A stretch of 64,000 bases of DNA from Flavobacterium flevense (GTDB taxonomy: Bacteria > Bacteroidota > Bacteroidia > Flavobacteriales > Flavobacteriaceae): NCBI RefSeq assembly GCF_900142775.1, contig NZ_FRCC01000009.1, forward strand, positions 1-64,000. The letters are read 5' to 3'. How positions within the stretch are numbered: position 1 is the stretch's first letter; each line of letters starts with the position of its first letter. The position numbers were made by a program, and so were the translations under genes. Below the pieces are notes generated by a model that worked only from the letters and a program-made list of their open reading frames with translations, did no database searches and was not told where the DNA came from. Positions 1 to 8,607 of the stretch are shown piece after piece.

Positions 1-88
1 GGCTCACCTCTTCCCATCCCGAACAGAGTAGTTAAGCCCGCCTGCGCAGATGGTACTGCAGTTTTGTGGGAGAGTATGTCGTCGCCTT
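1..88 (+). rRNA. rrf: 5S ribosomal RNA, 3' part
   Basis: The window opens inside a 5S rRNA. The conserved block containing CCCGAACAGAG and AGTTAAGCCC, followed by GATGGTACTGC and GTGGGAGAGTA, is visible. The first roughly 20 to 25 bases lie outside the window, and the 3' end near 88 is estimated. It is presumably the last rRNA of an rrn operon, because a terminator and two tRNAs follow on the same strand. Confidence 0.93.
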
Positions 89-96
89 TCTTTATG

Positions 97-127
97 AAAA
101 GCCTGTCTGGAAAGATGGGCTTTTTTA
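97..127 (+). terminator. Intrinsic terminator after 5S rRNA
   Basis: A 12-bp stem with two G-U pairs (arms 97-108 and 113-124, AAAAGCC paired with GGGCTTTT) ends in a run of six T. It closes the rRNA transcript ahead of the tRNA genes. Confidence 0.75.
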
Positions 128-148
128 TTCATACTTTAAGTATGTATT

Positions 149-221
149 GGTACCTTAGCTCAGATGGTAGAGCAATGGACTGAAAATCCATGTGTCCCTG
201 GTTCGATCCCTGGAGGTACCA
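149..221 (+). tRNA. tRNA-Phe (GAA)
   Basis: This is a 73-nt cloverleaf. The acceptor arm GGTACCT pairs with AGGTACC, the anticodon stem ATGGA/TCCAT encloses the loop CTGAAAA with anticodon GAA at 182-184, and the T-loop contains GGTTCGATCC. The 3' CCA is not fully encoded. It lies eight bases before tRNA-Leu, so the two are probably processed from one transcript. Confidence 0.95.
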
Positions 222-228
222 CAATAAT

Positions 229-314
229 GCTCGGATGGTGAAATTGGTAGACACGCTGGACTTAAAATCCAGTGAACAGCAATGTTCGTGCGGGTTCAAG
301 TCCCGCTCTGAGTA
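229..314 (+). tRNA. tRNA-Leu (TAA)
   Basis: This is an 86-nt class II tRNA with a long variable arm. The anticodon stem CTGGA/TCCAG encloses the loop CTTAAAA with anticodon TAA at 263-265, and the T-arm is CGGGTTCAAGTCCCG. The acceptor stem GCTCGGA/TCTGAGT contains two G-U pairs. The CCA end is not encoded. It reads leucine UUA/UUG codons, which are heavily used in AT-rich genomes. Confidence 0.94.
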
Positions 315-318
315 CTAA

Positions 319-358
319 AAGCTTCAATTGGCAACTTGCTAATTGAAGCTTTTTTTTT
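319..358 (+). terminator. Intrinsic terminator after tRNA-Leu
   Basis: An 11-bp stem AAGCTTCAATT/AATTGAAGCTT (319-329 and 341-351) is followed by nine T. It ends the tRNA transcript. Because the opposite strand also carries a short T run after the stem, it may serve the convergent GH43 gene too. Confidence 0.85.
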
Positions 359-362
359 GGTA

Positions 363-1334
363 TTATTTGAATGAATTTCCAACGCCTAAAGCGGTTCTGT
401 TTATTTTTTGAATAGTACCATCCTCATTAAAATAAAGATTTTCGGCACATACCTGACGTTGTTTATCTCCACATTCCGATTTGTTTTCGATCCATCGGTG
501 ATAAAATAGCACCCATTTCCCTTTGTATTCTACAATAGAATGATGGTTGTTGCTTTCGCCTTCTTCGTCCATAATCACTCCTTGATATTTCCAAGGGCCT
601 TTAGGAGATTTTGCTGTATAATAAGTTAGAATTCTATTTTCTTCCGGCATGGTATAATAGTAAATTCCTTTTCTTTTAAAAACCCAAGGACCTTCTCTTT
701 TGGGTTTATAGCCACCCATATCCATTTTATACATATCCCCTTTTACGCTGAGTAAATCGTCATTCATTTCGGCAACCAGATAATCGCCGCCGCCATTAAA
801 ATAAATATAGCCTGTGCCATCATCGTCTATAAAAAGACAAGGGTCATTAGCGTATGGAGCGGTCCATAATGGTTTTCCGATGGCGTCTTTAAATGGACCG
901 GTGGGAGAATCACTTACAGCAATACCAATTCCCATCCATTTCGTACTGTTTTTTGGGTTAACGCGATCTTTAAAACCAGTTCCCACAGGAAAGCAAAAGT
1001 AATATTTACCGTTTTTATAAGCGCAATCTGGAGCCCAGGCAAAATTATCGGCCCAAGTGAGGTCTTTTACCGAAAAAATAGCGCCATGATCCGTCCAGTT
1101 TACTAAATCACTTGATGAAAAGGCATGCCAGTCTTTCATAAAAAAATCGGTTTGACATTCTTCATCGTGAGAAGTATAGACATACATTTTTCCATCTTTC
1201 CATACATGAGCGGAGGGATCTGCAGTGAATATTTTGCTGCCAAAATTAAGTGGATTTTGCGAATGAACCGAGTTTGCAGAGAGGGTTGCTATCGTTAATG
1301 CTGCCAGAAATTGAAATGCCTGAGTTTTCTTCAT
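363..1334 (-). CDS. Glycoside hydrolase family 43 protein (secreted)
   Basis: A 323-residue exported glycosidase that probably hydrolyses arabinosyl or xylosyl linkages in plant polysaccharides. Residues 1-25 form a signal peptide ending VHSQ. The GH43 five-blade fold is indicated by TADPSAHVW with the likely catalytic base Asp39, WAPD at 100-103, ANDPCLF with the pKa-modulating Asp164, and REGPW with the likely general acid Glu214. Length fits a single catalytic domain with no carbohydrate-binding module. It stands alone, without a susCD pair or other glycosidases, so it is not part of an evident polysaccharide utilisation locus here. Substrate and GH43 subfamily cannot be fixed from sequence alone. 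Confidence 0.88.
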   Translation of the reverse strand: MKKTQAFQFLAALTIATLSANSVHSQNPLNFGSKIFTADPSAHVWKDGKMYVYTSHDEECQTDFFMKDWHAFSSSDLVNWTDHGAIFSVKDLTWADNFAWAPDCAYKNGKYYFCFPVGTGFKDRVNPKNSTKWMGIGIAVSDSPTGPFKDAIGKPLWTAPYANDPCLFIDDDGTGYIYFNGGGDYLVAEMNDDLLSVKGDMYKMDMGGYKPKREGPWVFKRKGIYYYTMPEENRILTYYTAKSPKGPWKYQGVIMDEEGESNNHHSIVEYKGKWVLFYHRWIENKSECGDKQRQVCAENLYFNEDGTIQKINRTALGVGNSFK

Positions 1335-1382
1335 ATTTATTTAAATTGTTTAATAGACTTGTAAATATAAATTATTTATAAC

Positions 1383-1414
1383 AAAAAAACCTTGCACTGG
1401 TTAGGCAAGGTTTT
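1383..1414 (-). terminator. Intrinsic terminator for the 1434-1913 lipoprotein gene
   Basis: A 9-bp stem AAACCTTGC/GCAAGGTTT (1387-1395 and 1405-1413) gives a run of seven T on the minus strand, directly downstream of the minus-strand lipoprotein gene. Confidence 0.75.
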
Positions 1415-1433
1415 GAATAGTAGTTTCTTTTGA

Positions 1434-1913
1434 TTATTTAGTTTTTACTAAAGTATATTTTTCAGAAGTTACTTTTTTTAGTTGTATTCCGGAAATTTCT
1501 GTTATTAAGCTGTTATTTGTACCCTTTTTATACGTGATTTTTTGAGGATAATCATTTTGTAGATTTTCAAAAATCAATTCATTTTCTGTATCTTCTTTTA
1601 ATTGAAAATGAATGGGTTTGTCATTATTTTGGCCTTTTATCGTTGTGATATACGTTAGACTTTCAGCTTTTTGTTGCAGGATAATATTTTCCTCATGAAG
1701 AGTATCTTTGTCTTTTATAAAAAGAGATTCCGCTTTAAATGTACTGTCGTTAACTTTTTTCCAATTTTCAGAGAGGATTCCGAAATCGGTTTTACTTTGC
1801 CAATTGCCTATAAGCCAATCGGCTTTTTTTATTTGGTCTTTTTCAATAGTTGAGTTTTTTTGGCATGCCGCAACAACCAAAAGGAGCGAGAGTAAACAGG
1901 CTTTTTTTTGCAT
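1434..1913 (-). CDS. Small lipoprotein, DUF6265-like
   Basis: I place the start at the ATG at 1911-1913, which gives 159 residues beginning MQKKACLL. A longer frame from a TTG at 1940 would put nine extra residues ahead of the signal peptide and is less likely. The signal peptide ends in the lipobox VAAC, so this is a predicted lipoprotein. The mature part contains ADWLIGNWQSK and later NDYPQKITYKK, which resembles the lipocalin-like DUF6265 family (WLxGxW start, Phe/Tyr-Pro motif). Function is unknown. Its neighbours, a glycosidase and an MFS transporter, give no strong hint. Confidence 0.75.
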   Translation of the reverse strand: MQKKACLLSLLLVVAACQKNSTIEKDQIKKADWLIGNWQSKTDFGILSENWKKVNDSTFKAESLFIKDKDTLHEENIILQQKAESLTYITTIKGQNNDKPIHFQLKEDTENELIFENLQNDYPQKITYKKGTNNSLITEISGIQLKKVTSEKYTLVKTK

Positions 1914-2060
1914 AAAAAGAATGAATTGATTAAGTGTCAAATCCAGAGCAAAATTAGTGAAAATAGTAATAGATTTTTAAGAATATCATTTAGCTGTTTT
2001 AATATTTTAAGCTAATTAAAAGATTTAAATTTGCATTTTAAATATTAAAAATCAAAATTA

Positions 2061-3221
2061 ATGCTTTCAGCTTATATAAAAAGATTAAGAGAATCTCCTC
2101 AAGGTTATCGTTTAGCAACTACCGTATTTTTTTTCATATCAGGTTTTGGGTATTCATCCTGGGCTTCACGTATTCCTGCTATAAAAGAGCAGTTGCATTT
2201 GTCGGAAGCTGAATTTGGAGCTGTTTTATTTGCTTTTCCTATTGGGTTGATGCTAACCATGCCTTTTACAGGAAGAATTTTAAATTTATTCAGTAGTAGG
2301 TATTGTATGTTGTTAGGAGCTGTTTTGTTTAATATAGTTTTAGCATTGCCTGGTTTTGCTGCATTTGTATGGCAGCTGGTTCTTATTTTGTTGATTTTTG
2401 GAGGTTCCAGAAATATTTTGAATTTGTCAATGAATGCTCAGGCTCTTGAAGTACAGCGGCTGTATCCAAAATCAATTATGACCACTTTTCATGCGGTATG
2501 GAGTTTAGCCGGATTTGCTGGCGCAGGTTTAGGATATGTAATGGTAACCCAGCATATTGATCCGTCTTTTCATTTGTTAGGGATTAGTGTTGCTATGCTT
2601 GCTGTAACAGCTTGTTTTTATCCGCTCACTATTGAAAACGAACCTTCCGGAGAGCAAAAAAAGTTTTTTTCTATGCCCGACAAAAATTTATTAAAGTTTT
2701 CCATAATTTGTTTTGTTTCTATGGCTTGTGAGAATACGATGTATGACTGGAGTGGGATTTATTTTCAGAATGTATTGCATGCCTCTCCTAAAATTACTAC
2801 TGCAGCTTTTGTGTTTTTTATGACCGCAGTTACTTTAGGTCGTTTTTTAGGTGATTATGTGGTGATGCGTTTTGGGATTAAAAATATTTTATTTTACAGT
2901 GCTGTTCTTATTTCTGTTGGATTTTTACTTTGTTTTGTTTTACCATTTATTTTCTCTACAATGATTGGTTTTGTATTGATAGGAATAGGGGTTTCCTGTA
3001 CTGTTCCGCTGGTTTTTAGTATTGCAGGGAAATCTAAGAGTTTGAGCAGTGGGTCAGCTTTGACGTCCATTTCAACGATTGGATATCTTGGTTTTTTAGT
3101 AGTTCCGCCGATGGTGGGATTTATATCTGAGTTGTTGAGTATGAAATGGGCTTTTTTAGTTATGGCGCTTTTAGGTGGGATTATGATTTATATGGTAAGT
3201 AAAATTCCGGAAGAGCATTAA
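2061..3221 (+). CDS. MFS transporter, YbjJ-like
   Basis: A 386-residue integral membrane protein with about 12 hydrophobic segments, hence a major facilitator superfamily carrier. The N-terminal SSWASRIPAIKEQL and the first-loop region before GRILNLF resemble the YbjJ/FucP-like branch (SWASRxPAI). The second half contains LGRFLGDYVVMRFG, the repeated MFS loop motif. The transported compound cannot be named; relatives have been linked to sugars or drugs without firm assignment. An AT-rich leader precedes the ATG. A hairpin repeat element, not a clear terminator, follows the gene, so read-through toward prfA is possible. Confidence 0.82.
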   Translation: MLSAYIKRLRESPQGYRLATTVFFFISGFGYSSWASRIPAIKEQLHLSEAEFGAVLFAFPIGLMLTMPFTGRILNLFSSRYCMLLGAVLFNIVLALPGFAAFVWQLVLILLIFGGSRNILNLSMNAQALEVQRLYPKSIMTTFHAVWSLAGFAGAGLGYVMVTQHIDPSFHLLGISVAMLAVTACFYPLTIENEPSGEQKKFFSMPDKNLLKFSIICFVSMACENTMYDWSGIYFQNVLHASPKITTAAFVFFMTAVTLGRFLGDYVVMRFGIKNILFYSAVLISVGFLLCFVLPFIFSTMIGFVLIGIGVSCTVPLVFSIAGKSKSLSSGSALTSISTIGYLGFLVVPPMVGFISELLSMKWAFLVMALLGGIMIYMVSKIPEEH

Positions 3222-3241
3222 TTGTTATGATAACTGATTGA

Positions 3242-3318
3242 TAGCCCTGATAGAAGCGACATCCTTTTTCAAGTTTTTTACTTGAAAAAGATACAGCGGA
3301 TAGCAGGAAACAGCTCCT
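3242..3318. repeat. Interspersed hairpin repeat, copy A
   Basis: Conserved outer arms (AGCCCTGATAGAAGCGACATCC on the left in two parts, AGCGGATAGCAGGAAACAGC on the right) flank a perfect 10-bp hairpin CTTTTTCAAG/CTTGAAAAAG (3264-3273 and 3281-3290). Related copies occur at 21775-21897 and 38107-38193 in the opposite orientation, each with a different central hairpin. Confidence 0.7.
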
Positions 3319-3362
3319 GAAAAAATGTGAAAAAGGGATTCTAAAATGTGCAATCTTTTTTG

Positions 3363-3370
3363 TATTTTTG
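3363..3370 (+). promoter_or_regulatory. Probable -7 promoter element of prfA
   Basis: TATTTTTG matches the Bacteroidota -7 consensus TAnnTTTG and sits 25 bases before the prfA ATG. No good -33 TTG element is present at the usual spacing. Confidence 0.4.
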
Positions 3371-3395
3371 CACTCCAATTATAAGGACTACAACT

Positions 3396-4472
3396 ATGTT
3401 AGACAGACTTCAAATAGTGAAACAACGTTTTGACGAGATTTCGGATTTAATTATCCAGCCGGATGTTATTGCTGATCAAAAACGTTATGTGCAGTTGAAT
3501 AAAGAATATAAGGATTTGAAAGCTTTGGCTGGAAAAAGAGATGAATATGTTCTTTTGATGGCTAATATTGACGAAGCAAATGAAATTATTGCTGACGGAA
3601 GTGATGCTGATATGACTGAAATGGCTAAGATGCAACTGGATGAAGCAAAACAAAGATTACCAGAACTTGAGGAAGAAATCAAATTTATGTTGATTCCTAA
3701 AGATCCAGAAGATGCTAAGAATGTAATGGTGGAGGTTCGAGCCGGAACGGGTGGAGATGAAGCGAGTATTTTTGCAGGTGATTTATTTAGAATGTATACT
3801 AAATATTGTGAAAGTCGTGGTTGGAGAACATCGGTCGTGGATATGAACGAGGGAACTTCAGGAGGCTTTAAAGAGGTTATTTTTGAAGTTACCGGAGAAG
3901 ATGTTTACGGAACATTGAAGTTTGAAGCAGGAGTTCACCGTGTGCAGCGTGTACCTCAAACGGAGACACAAGGACGTGTGCATACATCAGCAGCAACCGT
4001 GATGGTATTGCCGGAAGCGGAGGAGTTTGATGTTCAGATTGATATGAATGATGTGCGTGTGGATTTCTTTTGTTCGTCAGGACCTGGAGGACAATCTGTA
4101 AATACCACTAAATCAGCGGTGCGTTTAACGCATATTCCAACAGGATTAGTGGCTCAATGTCAGGATCAGAAATCACAACATAAAAATAAAGATAAAGCTT
4201 TAGGGGTATTGCGTTCTCGTTTATACGAACAGGAATTAGCTAAAAAAGAAGCGGAAGATGCTTCAAAACGTACTTCTCAGGTGAGTTCAGGAGACCGTTC
4301 GGCAAAAATCAGAACGTATAATTATGCTCAGGGACGTGTTACAGATCATAGAATAGGATTGACATTATATGATTTAGGGAACATCATGAATGGTGATATC
4401 CAGAAGATTGTGGATGAATTACAATTAGTTAATAATACAGAAAAACTGAAAGAAGCCAGCGAGGTTTTCTAA
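3396..4472 (+). CDS. prfA: Peptide chain release factor 1
   Basis: A 358-residue class I release factor that recognises UAA and UAG and triggers peptidyl-tRNA hydrolysis. The GGQ motif lies at residues 231-233 within [15 protein letters not shown]. The stop-codon-reading tripeptide position holds PQT (187-189, in [10 protein letters not shown]), where E. coli has PAT. The coiled-coil domain 1 occupies roughly residues 1-100. I chose the ATG at 3396 because [12 protein letters not shown] is the normal family start. The open frame extends upstream to 3348, but that leader includes the -7 element. The gene is well separated from its neighbours and ends at a strong terminator. Confidence 0.97.
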   Translation: MLDRLQIVKQRFDEISDLIIQPDVIADQKRYVQLNKEYKDLKALAGKRDEYVLLMANIDEANEIIADGSDADMTEMAKMQLDEAKQRLPELEEEIKFMLIPKDPEDAKNVMVEVRAGTGGDEASIFAGDLFRMYTKYCESRGWRTSVVDMNEGTSGGFKEVIFEVTGEDVYGTLKFEAGVHRVQRVPQTETQGRVHTSAATVMVLPEAEEFDVQIDMNDVRVDFFCSSGPGGQSVNTTKSAVRLTHIPTGLVAQCQDQKSQHKNKDKALGVLRSRLYEQELAKKEAEDASKRTSQVSSGDRSAKIRTYNYAQGRVTDHRIGLTLYDLGNIMNGDIQKIVDELQLVNNTEKLKEASEVF

Positions 4473-4530
4473 TGGTTAACTAAACATTATTAGTTAAAAA
4501 AAATAAAATTTTTTAATATTATTAATAAGA

Positions 4531-4571
4531 AAAAGCACTTAATTTGCGTTATCAAATTAGGTGCTTTTTTT
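4531..4571 (+). terminator. Intrinsic terminator after prfA
   Basis: A 15-bp stem with one G-U pair (AAAAGCACTTAATTT with AAATTAGGTGCTTTT) is followed by a T run ending at 4571. Confidence 0.8.
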
Positions 4572-4602
4572 GTCCCAAATTTATTAACTAATAGTATTAA
4601 AT

Positions 4603-6672
4603 ATGAAGAAGAACGTATTTCTTTCGTTATTTGCTTTTGCAAGTTTTTGTACGGCAAATGCTCAGTCTTATTTAGGTTACACACCCGATAATTATGCAGG
4701 TGTTCAAAGTGTATTATACAATCCGGCGTCTATAGCTGATTCCCGTTTTAAAGCAGATATTAATTTATTCTCAATTAGTTCATCTGTGGCTAACGATTTG
4801 TATGGCGTTAAGATTTTTGATGTTTTTAAAGACGGATATGATTTTGATTTAGAAGCTAAAAAGAATTTTAGCAATGCCAATAATGGTTTTATGAATACCG
4901 ATATTATGGGGCCATCGGTTATGTTTAACATCGCCCCTAAACATTCATTAGCAATATATACCAGAGCAAGAGCTTTTATGAATGTTCTTGATGTTAATGG
5001 AAATGTAGTAAATGAACTTTCTAAAGATAATAAAACTAACTTTGATTATCCGGTAGGAAGCCCAAATGCAGTAGGAAATTCATGGGGTGAATTCGGGATT
5101 TCTTATGCTGCTGTTTTGTTTCAAAGAGGAGAGCATTTCTTAAAAGGAGGTATTACTGCTAAATATTTACAAGGAGTAGCTAATTACCATTTACAGGGAA
5201 CTAATATTAATCTGGAATTTCAGGAGAATGTACTTTTTCCTGAGCAAAGTCAATATGTGAGTGAAGGAACAGCTATTTATGGCTCAAGCCAGGATTTTGC
5301 TGATAATTCAGATGTTGAAATAAATTCAAAGTCAAGAGGTTATGGTCTTGATTTAGGATTGGTTTATGAATGGAGACCTGAATATTCTGCTGAAAGAGCT
5401 GATATTAATGACTTAAAGGAAGTAAACAAATACAAGTTGCGTTTTGGTCTTTCTGTTACTGATTTAGGATCTATGAAGTATGCGGATGGTATTCGTAGAA
5501 ATTATGATTTAAATGAAACAATTACTCAGAATGAATATGATAATGCAGATAGTTTTGACGAGTTTTTGGAAGACAATTATGATTTTACAGTTGTAAATGG
5601 AGGGGTAAAAGCATACTTGCCAACAGCTATTCATGCTGATGTAGACTGGAATATCCATAGAAAATTTTATTTGAATGCTAATGCTGATTTTGGTGTAGTA
5701 AGTAAAACAAAATTAAACCAAAACAGTATTGCTAACCGTGTGAGTTTGACTCCTCGTTTTGAATCAAAATGGTTTAGTGCTTATGTTCCAATTTCGTATA
5801 TGGATTATAGTAAGCAGGCACAAGTGGGCTTAGGATTAAGAACAGGAGTATTTTTTATAGGATCTGGTTCGATAATTTCTAATGCTATTTCAAAAAGCTC
5901 GAGAGCTGCCGATATTCATTTAGGAATGAAAATCCCTATTTATCAAAAAAAGGCCAAGGATAAAGATCAGGATGGAGACGGAGTTTTAGATAAAGATGAT
6001 GAATGTCCTGCTGTTGCCGGCCCTGTTGAGAACAAAGGTTGTCCATGGGAAGACAAAGATAATGATGGCGTTCTAGACAAAGATGATGCATGTCCTGCTG
6101 TTGCCGGTCCTGCTGCCAACAAAGGTTGTCCATGGGAAGACAAAGATAATGATGGCGTTTTAGACAAAGATGATAAATGTCCTGAAGTTGCCGGACCAAA
6201 AGAAAACAACGGATGTTTATGGCCGGATACGGATGGAGACGGAGTTGCAGATAAAGATGATAAATGTCCAAAAGTAAAAGGAACTTTAGCAAACAAAGGT
6301 TGTCCGGAAGTAACTACGGAGGTAATTAAAAAATTAAATGATTTCTCTAAGTCCGTTTTATTTGATTCTTCTAAAGCTACTATTAAACCTGAATCTCATG
6401 ATAAATTAGAAGGAATTGTAAAAGTAATGGATGAATACAATAATGCTAATTTTAAATTGGAAGGACATACTGACAGTACTGGTAATGAGGCTAAAAATCT
6501 TCAGTTATCTAAGGACAGAGCAGCTGCAGTTAAAGATTATTTGATTGCTAAAGGCATTAGTGCTGACAGACTTTCATCAGAAGGATATGGTATTACTAAA
6601 CCAATAGCTACTAACAAAACGGTTGAAGGAAGAGCTCAAAACCGCCGGGTTGAGATTATTTTAATTAAATAA
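4603..6672 (+). CDS. OmpA-family outer membrane protein with DUF5723-like barrel and TSP3 repeats
   Basis: A 689-residue envelope protein. A signal peptide (residues 1-20, cut after ANA) precedes a long beta-rich region, about 21-440, starting [26 protein letters not shown]. This resembles the Bacteroidota DUF5723 barrel. Four calcium-binding thrombospondin type 3 repeats of the form DxDGDGVxDKDDxCP then lead to the C-terminal OmpA domain (about 575-689; [30 protein letters not shown]), which binds peptidoglycan. The protein therefore probably links the outer membrane to the cell wall through a rigid calcium-stabilised spacer. Two neighbouring repeats are nearly identical at DNA level. It is monocistronic, with terminators on both sides. 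Confidence 0.88.
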   Translation: MKKNVFLSLFAFASFCTANAQSYLGYTPDNYAGVQSVLYNPASIADSRFKADINLFSISSSVANDLYGVKIFDVFKDGYDFDLEAKKNFSNANNGFMNTDIMGPSVMFNIAPKHSLAIYTRARAFMNVLDVNGNVVNELSKDNKTNFDYPVGSPNAVGNSWGEFGISYAAVLFQRGEHFLKGGITAKYLQGVANYHLQGTNINLEFQENVLFPEQSQYVSEGTAIYGSSQDFADNSDVEINSKSRGYGLDLGLVYEWRPEYSAERADINDLKEVNKYKLRFGLSVTDLGSMKYADGIRRNYDLNETITQNEYDNADSFDEFLEDNYDFTVVNGGVKAYLPTAIHADVDWNIHRKFYLNANADFGVVSKTKLNQNSIANRVSLTPRFESKWFSAYVPISYMDYSKQAQVGLGLRTGVFFIGSGSIISNAISKSSRAADIHLGMKIPIYQKKAKDKDQDGDGVLDKDDECPAVAGPVENKGCPWEDKDNDGVLDKDDACPAVAGPAANKGCPWEDKDNDGVLDKDDKCPEVAGPKENNGCLWPDTDGDGVADKDDKCPKVKGTLANKGCPEVTTEVIKKLNDFSKSVLFDSSKATIKPESHDKLEGIVKVMDEYNNANFKLEGHTDSTGNEAKNLQLSKDRAAAVKDYLIAKGISADRLSSEGYGITKPIATNKTVEGRAQNRRVEIILIK
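6034..6207 (+). repeat. Two 87-bp tandem repeats inside the TSP3 region
   Basis: Units 6034-6120 and 6121-6207 begin with the same AAAGGTTGTCCATGGGAAGA block and stay nearly identical for about 55 bases. Each encodes 29 residues ([18 protein letters not shown] then a variable tail). The 29-residue period keeps the frame, so unit number could change without breaking the gene. Confidence 0.85.
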
Positions 6673-6692
6673 TTCAAACTTCATTAATATTT

Positions 6693-6733
6693 AAAAAAAG
6701 CTATTTCACTAATCGTGAAATAGCTTTTTTTAT
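6693..6733 (+). terminator. Intrinsic terminator after the OmpA-family gene
   Basis: A perfect 17-bp stem (arms 6693-6709 and 6715-6731) around AGCTATTTCAC/GTGAAATAGCT ends in seven T on the plus strand and has seven A before it, so it could work in both directions. Confidence 0.85.
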
Positions 6734-6792
6734 GGGTATTATTTATGGCTCGAAATAAAAAATACTGACGGAACTCAGCAATAATTGGTTAC

Positions 6793-6831
6793 AAAAAAAG
6801 CCTTTACTTTCAATCGAAAGCAAAGGCTTTT
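6793..6831 (-). terminator. Intrinsic terminator of the envelope operon
   Basis: A stem of AAAAGCCTTT and AAAGGCTTTT with an inner CTTT/GAAAG extension is followed on the minus strand by seven T. It lies 18 bases after the stop of the last gene of the minus-strand operon 6849-9237. Confidence 0.8.
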
Positions 6832-6848
6832 ATTTCGAGAAGACAGAA

Positions 6849-7496
6849 TTATTGTTTAGCTTCTACATTTTCATCAGATTTTGCTGTTGCACGATTAACT
6901 CGATACATTGTAGCAAATTTGATTTTTAAACCTGAAATTTTGATATTGTCTTTAGAAGATAATCCTTCTTTTTCAACAGTATTTTTTCTGGTATCTAATG
7001 CTTCATATAAAAGCTTAATTTCATCCCACTCTTCTCTGTTATAAGAATCTTTGTTTTTTTCTACAGTGTCTATAAAGTTAGAATAAACACCGGCAATGTT
7101 ATCTTTGTTTACCCAAGCAAAACTCATGTCATCGCTTATTTTTTCTGTAAATAAAGAGCTTCTTAGATTTTCACGGAACATTGAGTTGCGTTTTTGAACA
7201 ACTTCAGCTTTATATTCTTCATATTTAGTAGCAATCTTATCCATGTCTGCCTCTTTTTCAGCTTTATTTTCCAGGGCATTTAGAGCTTCTTCTGCATCCA
7301 TTTTGGTTTGCTCATATTTAGCTTCGATGCTTTCCCAATTTTTACTGGTTTCTTCAGCAGCTACATCACTAATAGAGTCTACATACATTTTAAATTCTTC
7401 TACTTTTTTATCAGCCATTTCTTTCTTTTCATCTTTGCATGAACTCATGATAACAGCTATTGCAGCGAGAACGAGAAATTTATTTAGGTTTTTCAT
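6849..7496 (-). CDS. Coiled-coil lipoprotein, DUF6565-like
   Basis: A 215-residue predicted lipoprotein with signal peptide and lipobox MSSC near residue 20. The mature protein is highly charged and helical (EEFKMYVDSISDVAAEE, then KYEQTKMDAEEALNALENKA and KYEEYKAEVVQKR), consistent with an extended coiled coil or helical bundle. The second half contains WVNKDNIAGVYSNFIDTV. It resembles Bacteroidota proteins labelled DUF6565, of unknown function; that label is from memory. It is the last gene of the five-gene operon starting at 9237, 41 bases after the beta-barrel gene, suggesting an envelope-stress role. Confidence 0.7.
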   Translation of the reverse strand: MKNLNKFLVLAAIAVIMSSCKDEKKEMADKKVEEFKMYVDSISDVAAEETSKNWESIEAKYEQTKMDAEEALNALENKAEKEADMDKIATKYEEYKAEVVQKRNSMFRENLRSSLFTEKISDDMSFAWVNKDNIAGVYSNFIDTVEKNKDSYNREEWDEIKLLYEALDTRKNTVEKEGLSSKDNIKISGLKIKFATMYRVNRATAKSDENVEAKQ

Positions 7497-7537
7497 TTTT
7501 ATAAATTTAATTAATTGAATTGTGTTATTGTACTATT

Positions 7538-8074
7538 TTAAAGGTCAAATCCGTAAGCAAGACGCAAAGCAATCTGACTTAATCCATTATCCGCATTATT
7601 ATTTCTTAATGCAGGGAAATCAGGTAAATATTCGTAACGAACGCTTATATCAATGTATTTTGTAGCGTATCCTATACTCGGACTTAATAATAATGACTTG
7701 TCGTTATAGTCATTTGTCACTGCAAATGCACCACCTACTTCTCCCATTAAATAGAATTGATCTTTTAAAACAAAGGCTTTAAAACCCAGTTTAGCAGGAA
7801 TATATCCTAAATCATTGTTATCTCCGCTGATGAACAGGTTATTGAATCCAGTTGTGGCAGTAAGAGAATAACTTTTGGATAAGTCATATTGCAATCGAAC
7901 ATCACCACCTACATTAAGGTTATAAGGTTCTTCGAATGGATATCCAACAGTGGCACCAATTCCTAATTTGAATTTTTGTTCATAGTTGTCATTAGGAAGA
8001 TCCTGCGCCATGGCTTGTGTACTACCAATAATTAGTAAAGCCAGAATTGCTAAATTTTTAATTGCATTTTTCAT
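7538..8074 (-). CDS. Outer membrane beta-barrel protein
   Basis: A 178-residue exported protein. The signal peptide ends QAMAQ (about residue 24). The rest shows alternating beta-strand patterns, for example FKLGIGATVGYPF, DVRLQYDLSKSYSLTATTGF and LGFKAFVLKDQFYLMGEVGG, and ends in the aromatic/hydrophobic strand IALRLAYGFDL typical of an outer-membrane barrel insertion signal. It fits a small eight-strand barrel. It is the fourth gene of the envelope operon, between ytxH-like and the lipoprotein gene. Ligand and function are unknown. Confidence 0.72.
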   Translation of the reverse strand: MKNAIKNLAILALLIIGSTQAMAQDLPNDNYEQKFKLGIGATVGYPFEEPYNLNVGGDVRLQYDLSKSYSLTATTGFNNLFISGDNNDLGYIPAKLGFKAFVLKDQFYLMGEVGGAFAVTNDYNDKSLLLSPSIGYATKYIDISVRYEYLPDFPALRNNNADNGLSQIALRLAYGFDL

Positions 8075-8136
8075 AATTACAATAATATTTGTTATACTTT
8101 TTTATAATGAAATAGATGTTTGAAAAAAAAGCATGA

Positions 8137-8403
8137 TTAATTTTCATTTGCCATTTGGTTGGCAGCTTTTGCTTTTCCCTCCTGAACTAAATCATTAGTG
8201 TTTTGAGCAATATTTTGATATTTATCCTCAATTTTTTGAATCGCTTTATCAAAGTCATTTTTCATAGTGTCTTTTAATTCCTTTGTCTTGTCTTTGATTT
8301 TTTTTCTGGTGGTTTTTCCGCTTTCAGGAGCAAATAGAACGCCTAATACTGCTCCGGTTAATAATCCACCCACTACTCCTATAATTAATTTATTTGTGTT
8401 CAT
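8137..8403 (-). CDS. YtxH domain protein
   Basis: An 88-residue membrane-anchored protein. Residues 5-25 form one glycine-rich hydrophobic segment (IIGVVGGLLTGAVLGVLFAP), followed by the YtxH signature ESGKTTRKKIKDKTKEL and a charged helical tail. YtxH proteins are associated with general stress responses, but no biochemical activity is known. It sits between the lmo0937-like and beta-barrel genes in the envelope operon, 28 bases downstream of the former. Confidence 0.85.
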   Translation of the reverse strand: MNTNKLIIGVVGGLLTGAVLGVLFAPESGKTTRKKIKDKTKELKDTMKNDFDKAIQKIEDKYQNIAQNTNDLVQEGKAKAANQMANEN

Positions 8404-8431
8404 AATTTTTATATTTATTTAAGTTATTAAT

Positions 8432-8584
8432 TTAAAGTCTTCTTCCGCTTATAATTCGCATCAGTATAGCAATAACAGCTATCACTAACAAGATGTGAAT
8501 TAAACTTCCGATACTGTATACAAAGAATCCTAAGGCCCAGAATATTACCAATAATACTGCGACCAGATAGAGTAAGTTTCCCAT
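8432..8584 (-). CDS. Small membrane protein, lmo0937 family
   Basis: A 50-residue frame from ATG at 8582-8584 to TAA at 8432-8434. The translation starts MGNLLYLVAVLLVIFWALGF and ends RIISGRRL. It has two closely spaced membrane segments (about 3-22 and 28-43) joined by a short turn, which matches the lmo0937/DUF5670 family of tiny membrane proteins often found among stress genes. It is 23 bases downstream of the 8608-9237 gene and 28 upstream of the YtxH gene, so it is clearly part of the same operon. Confidence 0.85.
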   Translation of the reverse strand: MGNLLYLVAVLLVIFWALGFFVYSIGSLIHILLVIAVIAILMRIISGRRL

Positions 8585-8607
8585 GATTTTTTTTTTAGAT
8601 TATAATA

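Noticed and set aside
3348-3395. Upstream extension of prfA
   Set aside because: The family start is MLDRLQIVK at 3396 and the extension contains the probable -7 promoter element.
5936-6296. Long open frames on the minus strand opposite the TSP3 repeats
   Set aside because: They are a by-product of the repeated GAT/AAA codons of the OmpA-family gene; the translations are low-complexity and have no family features.
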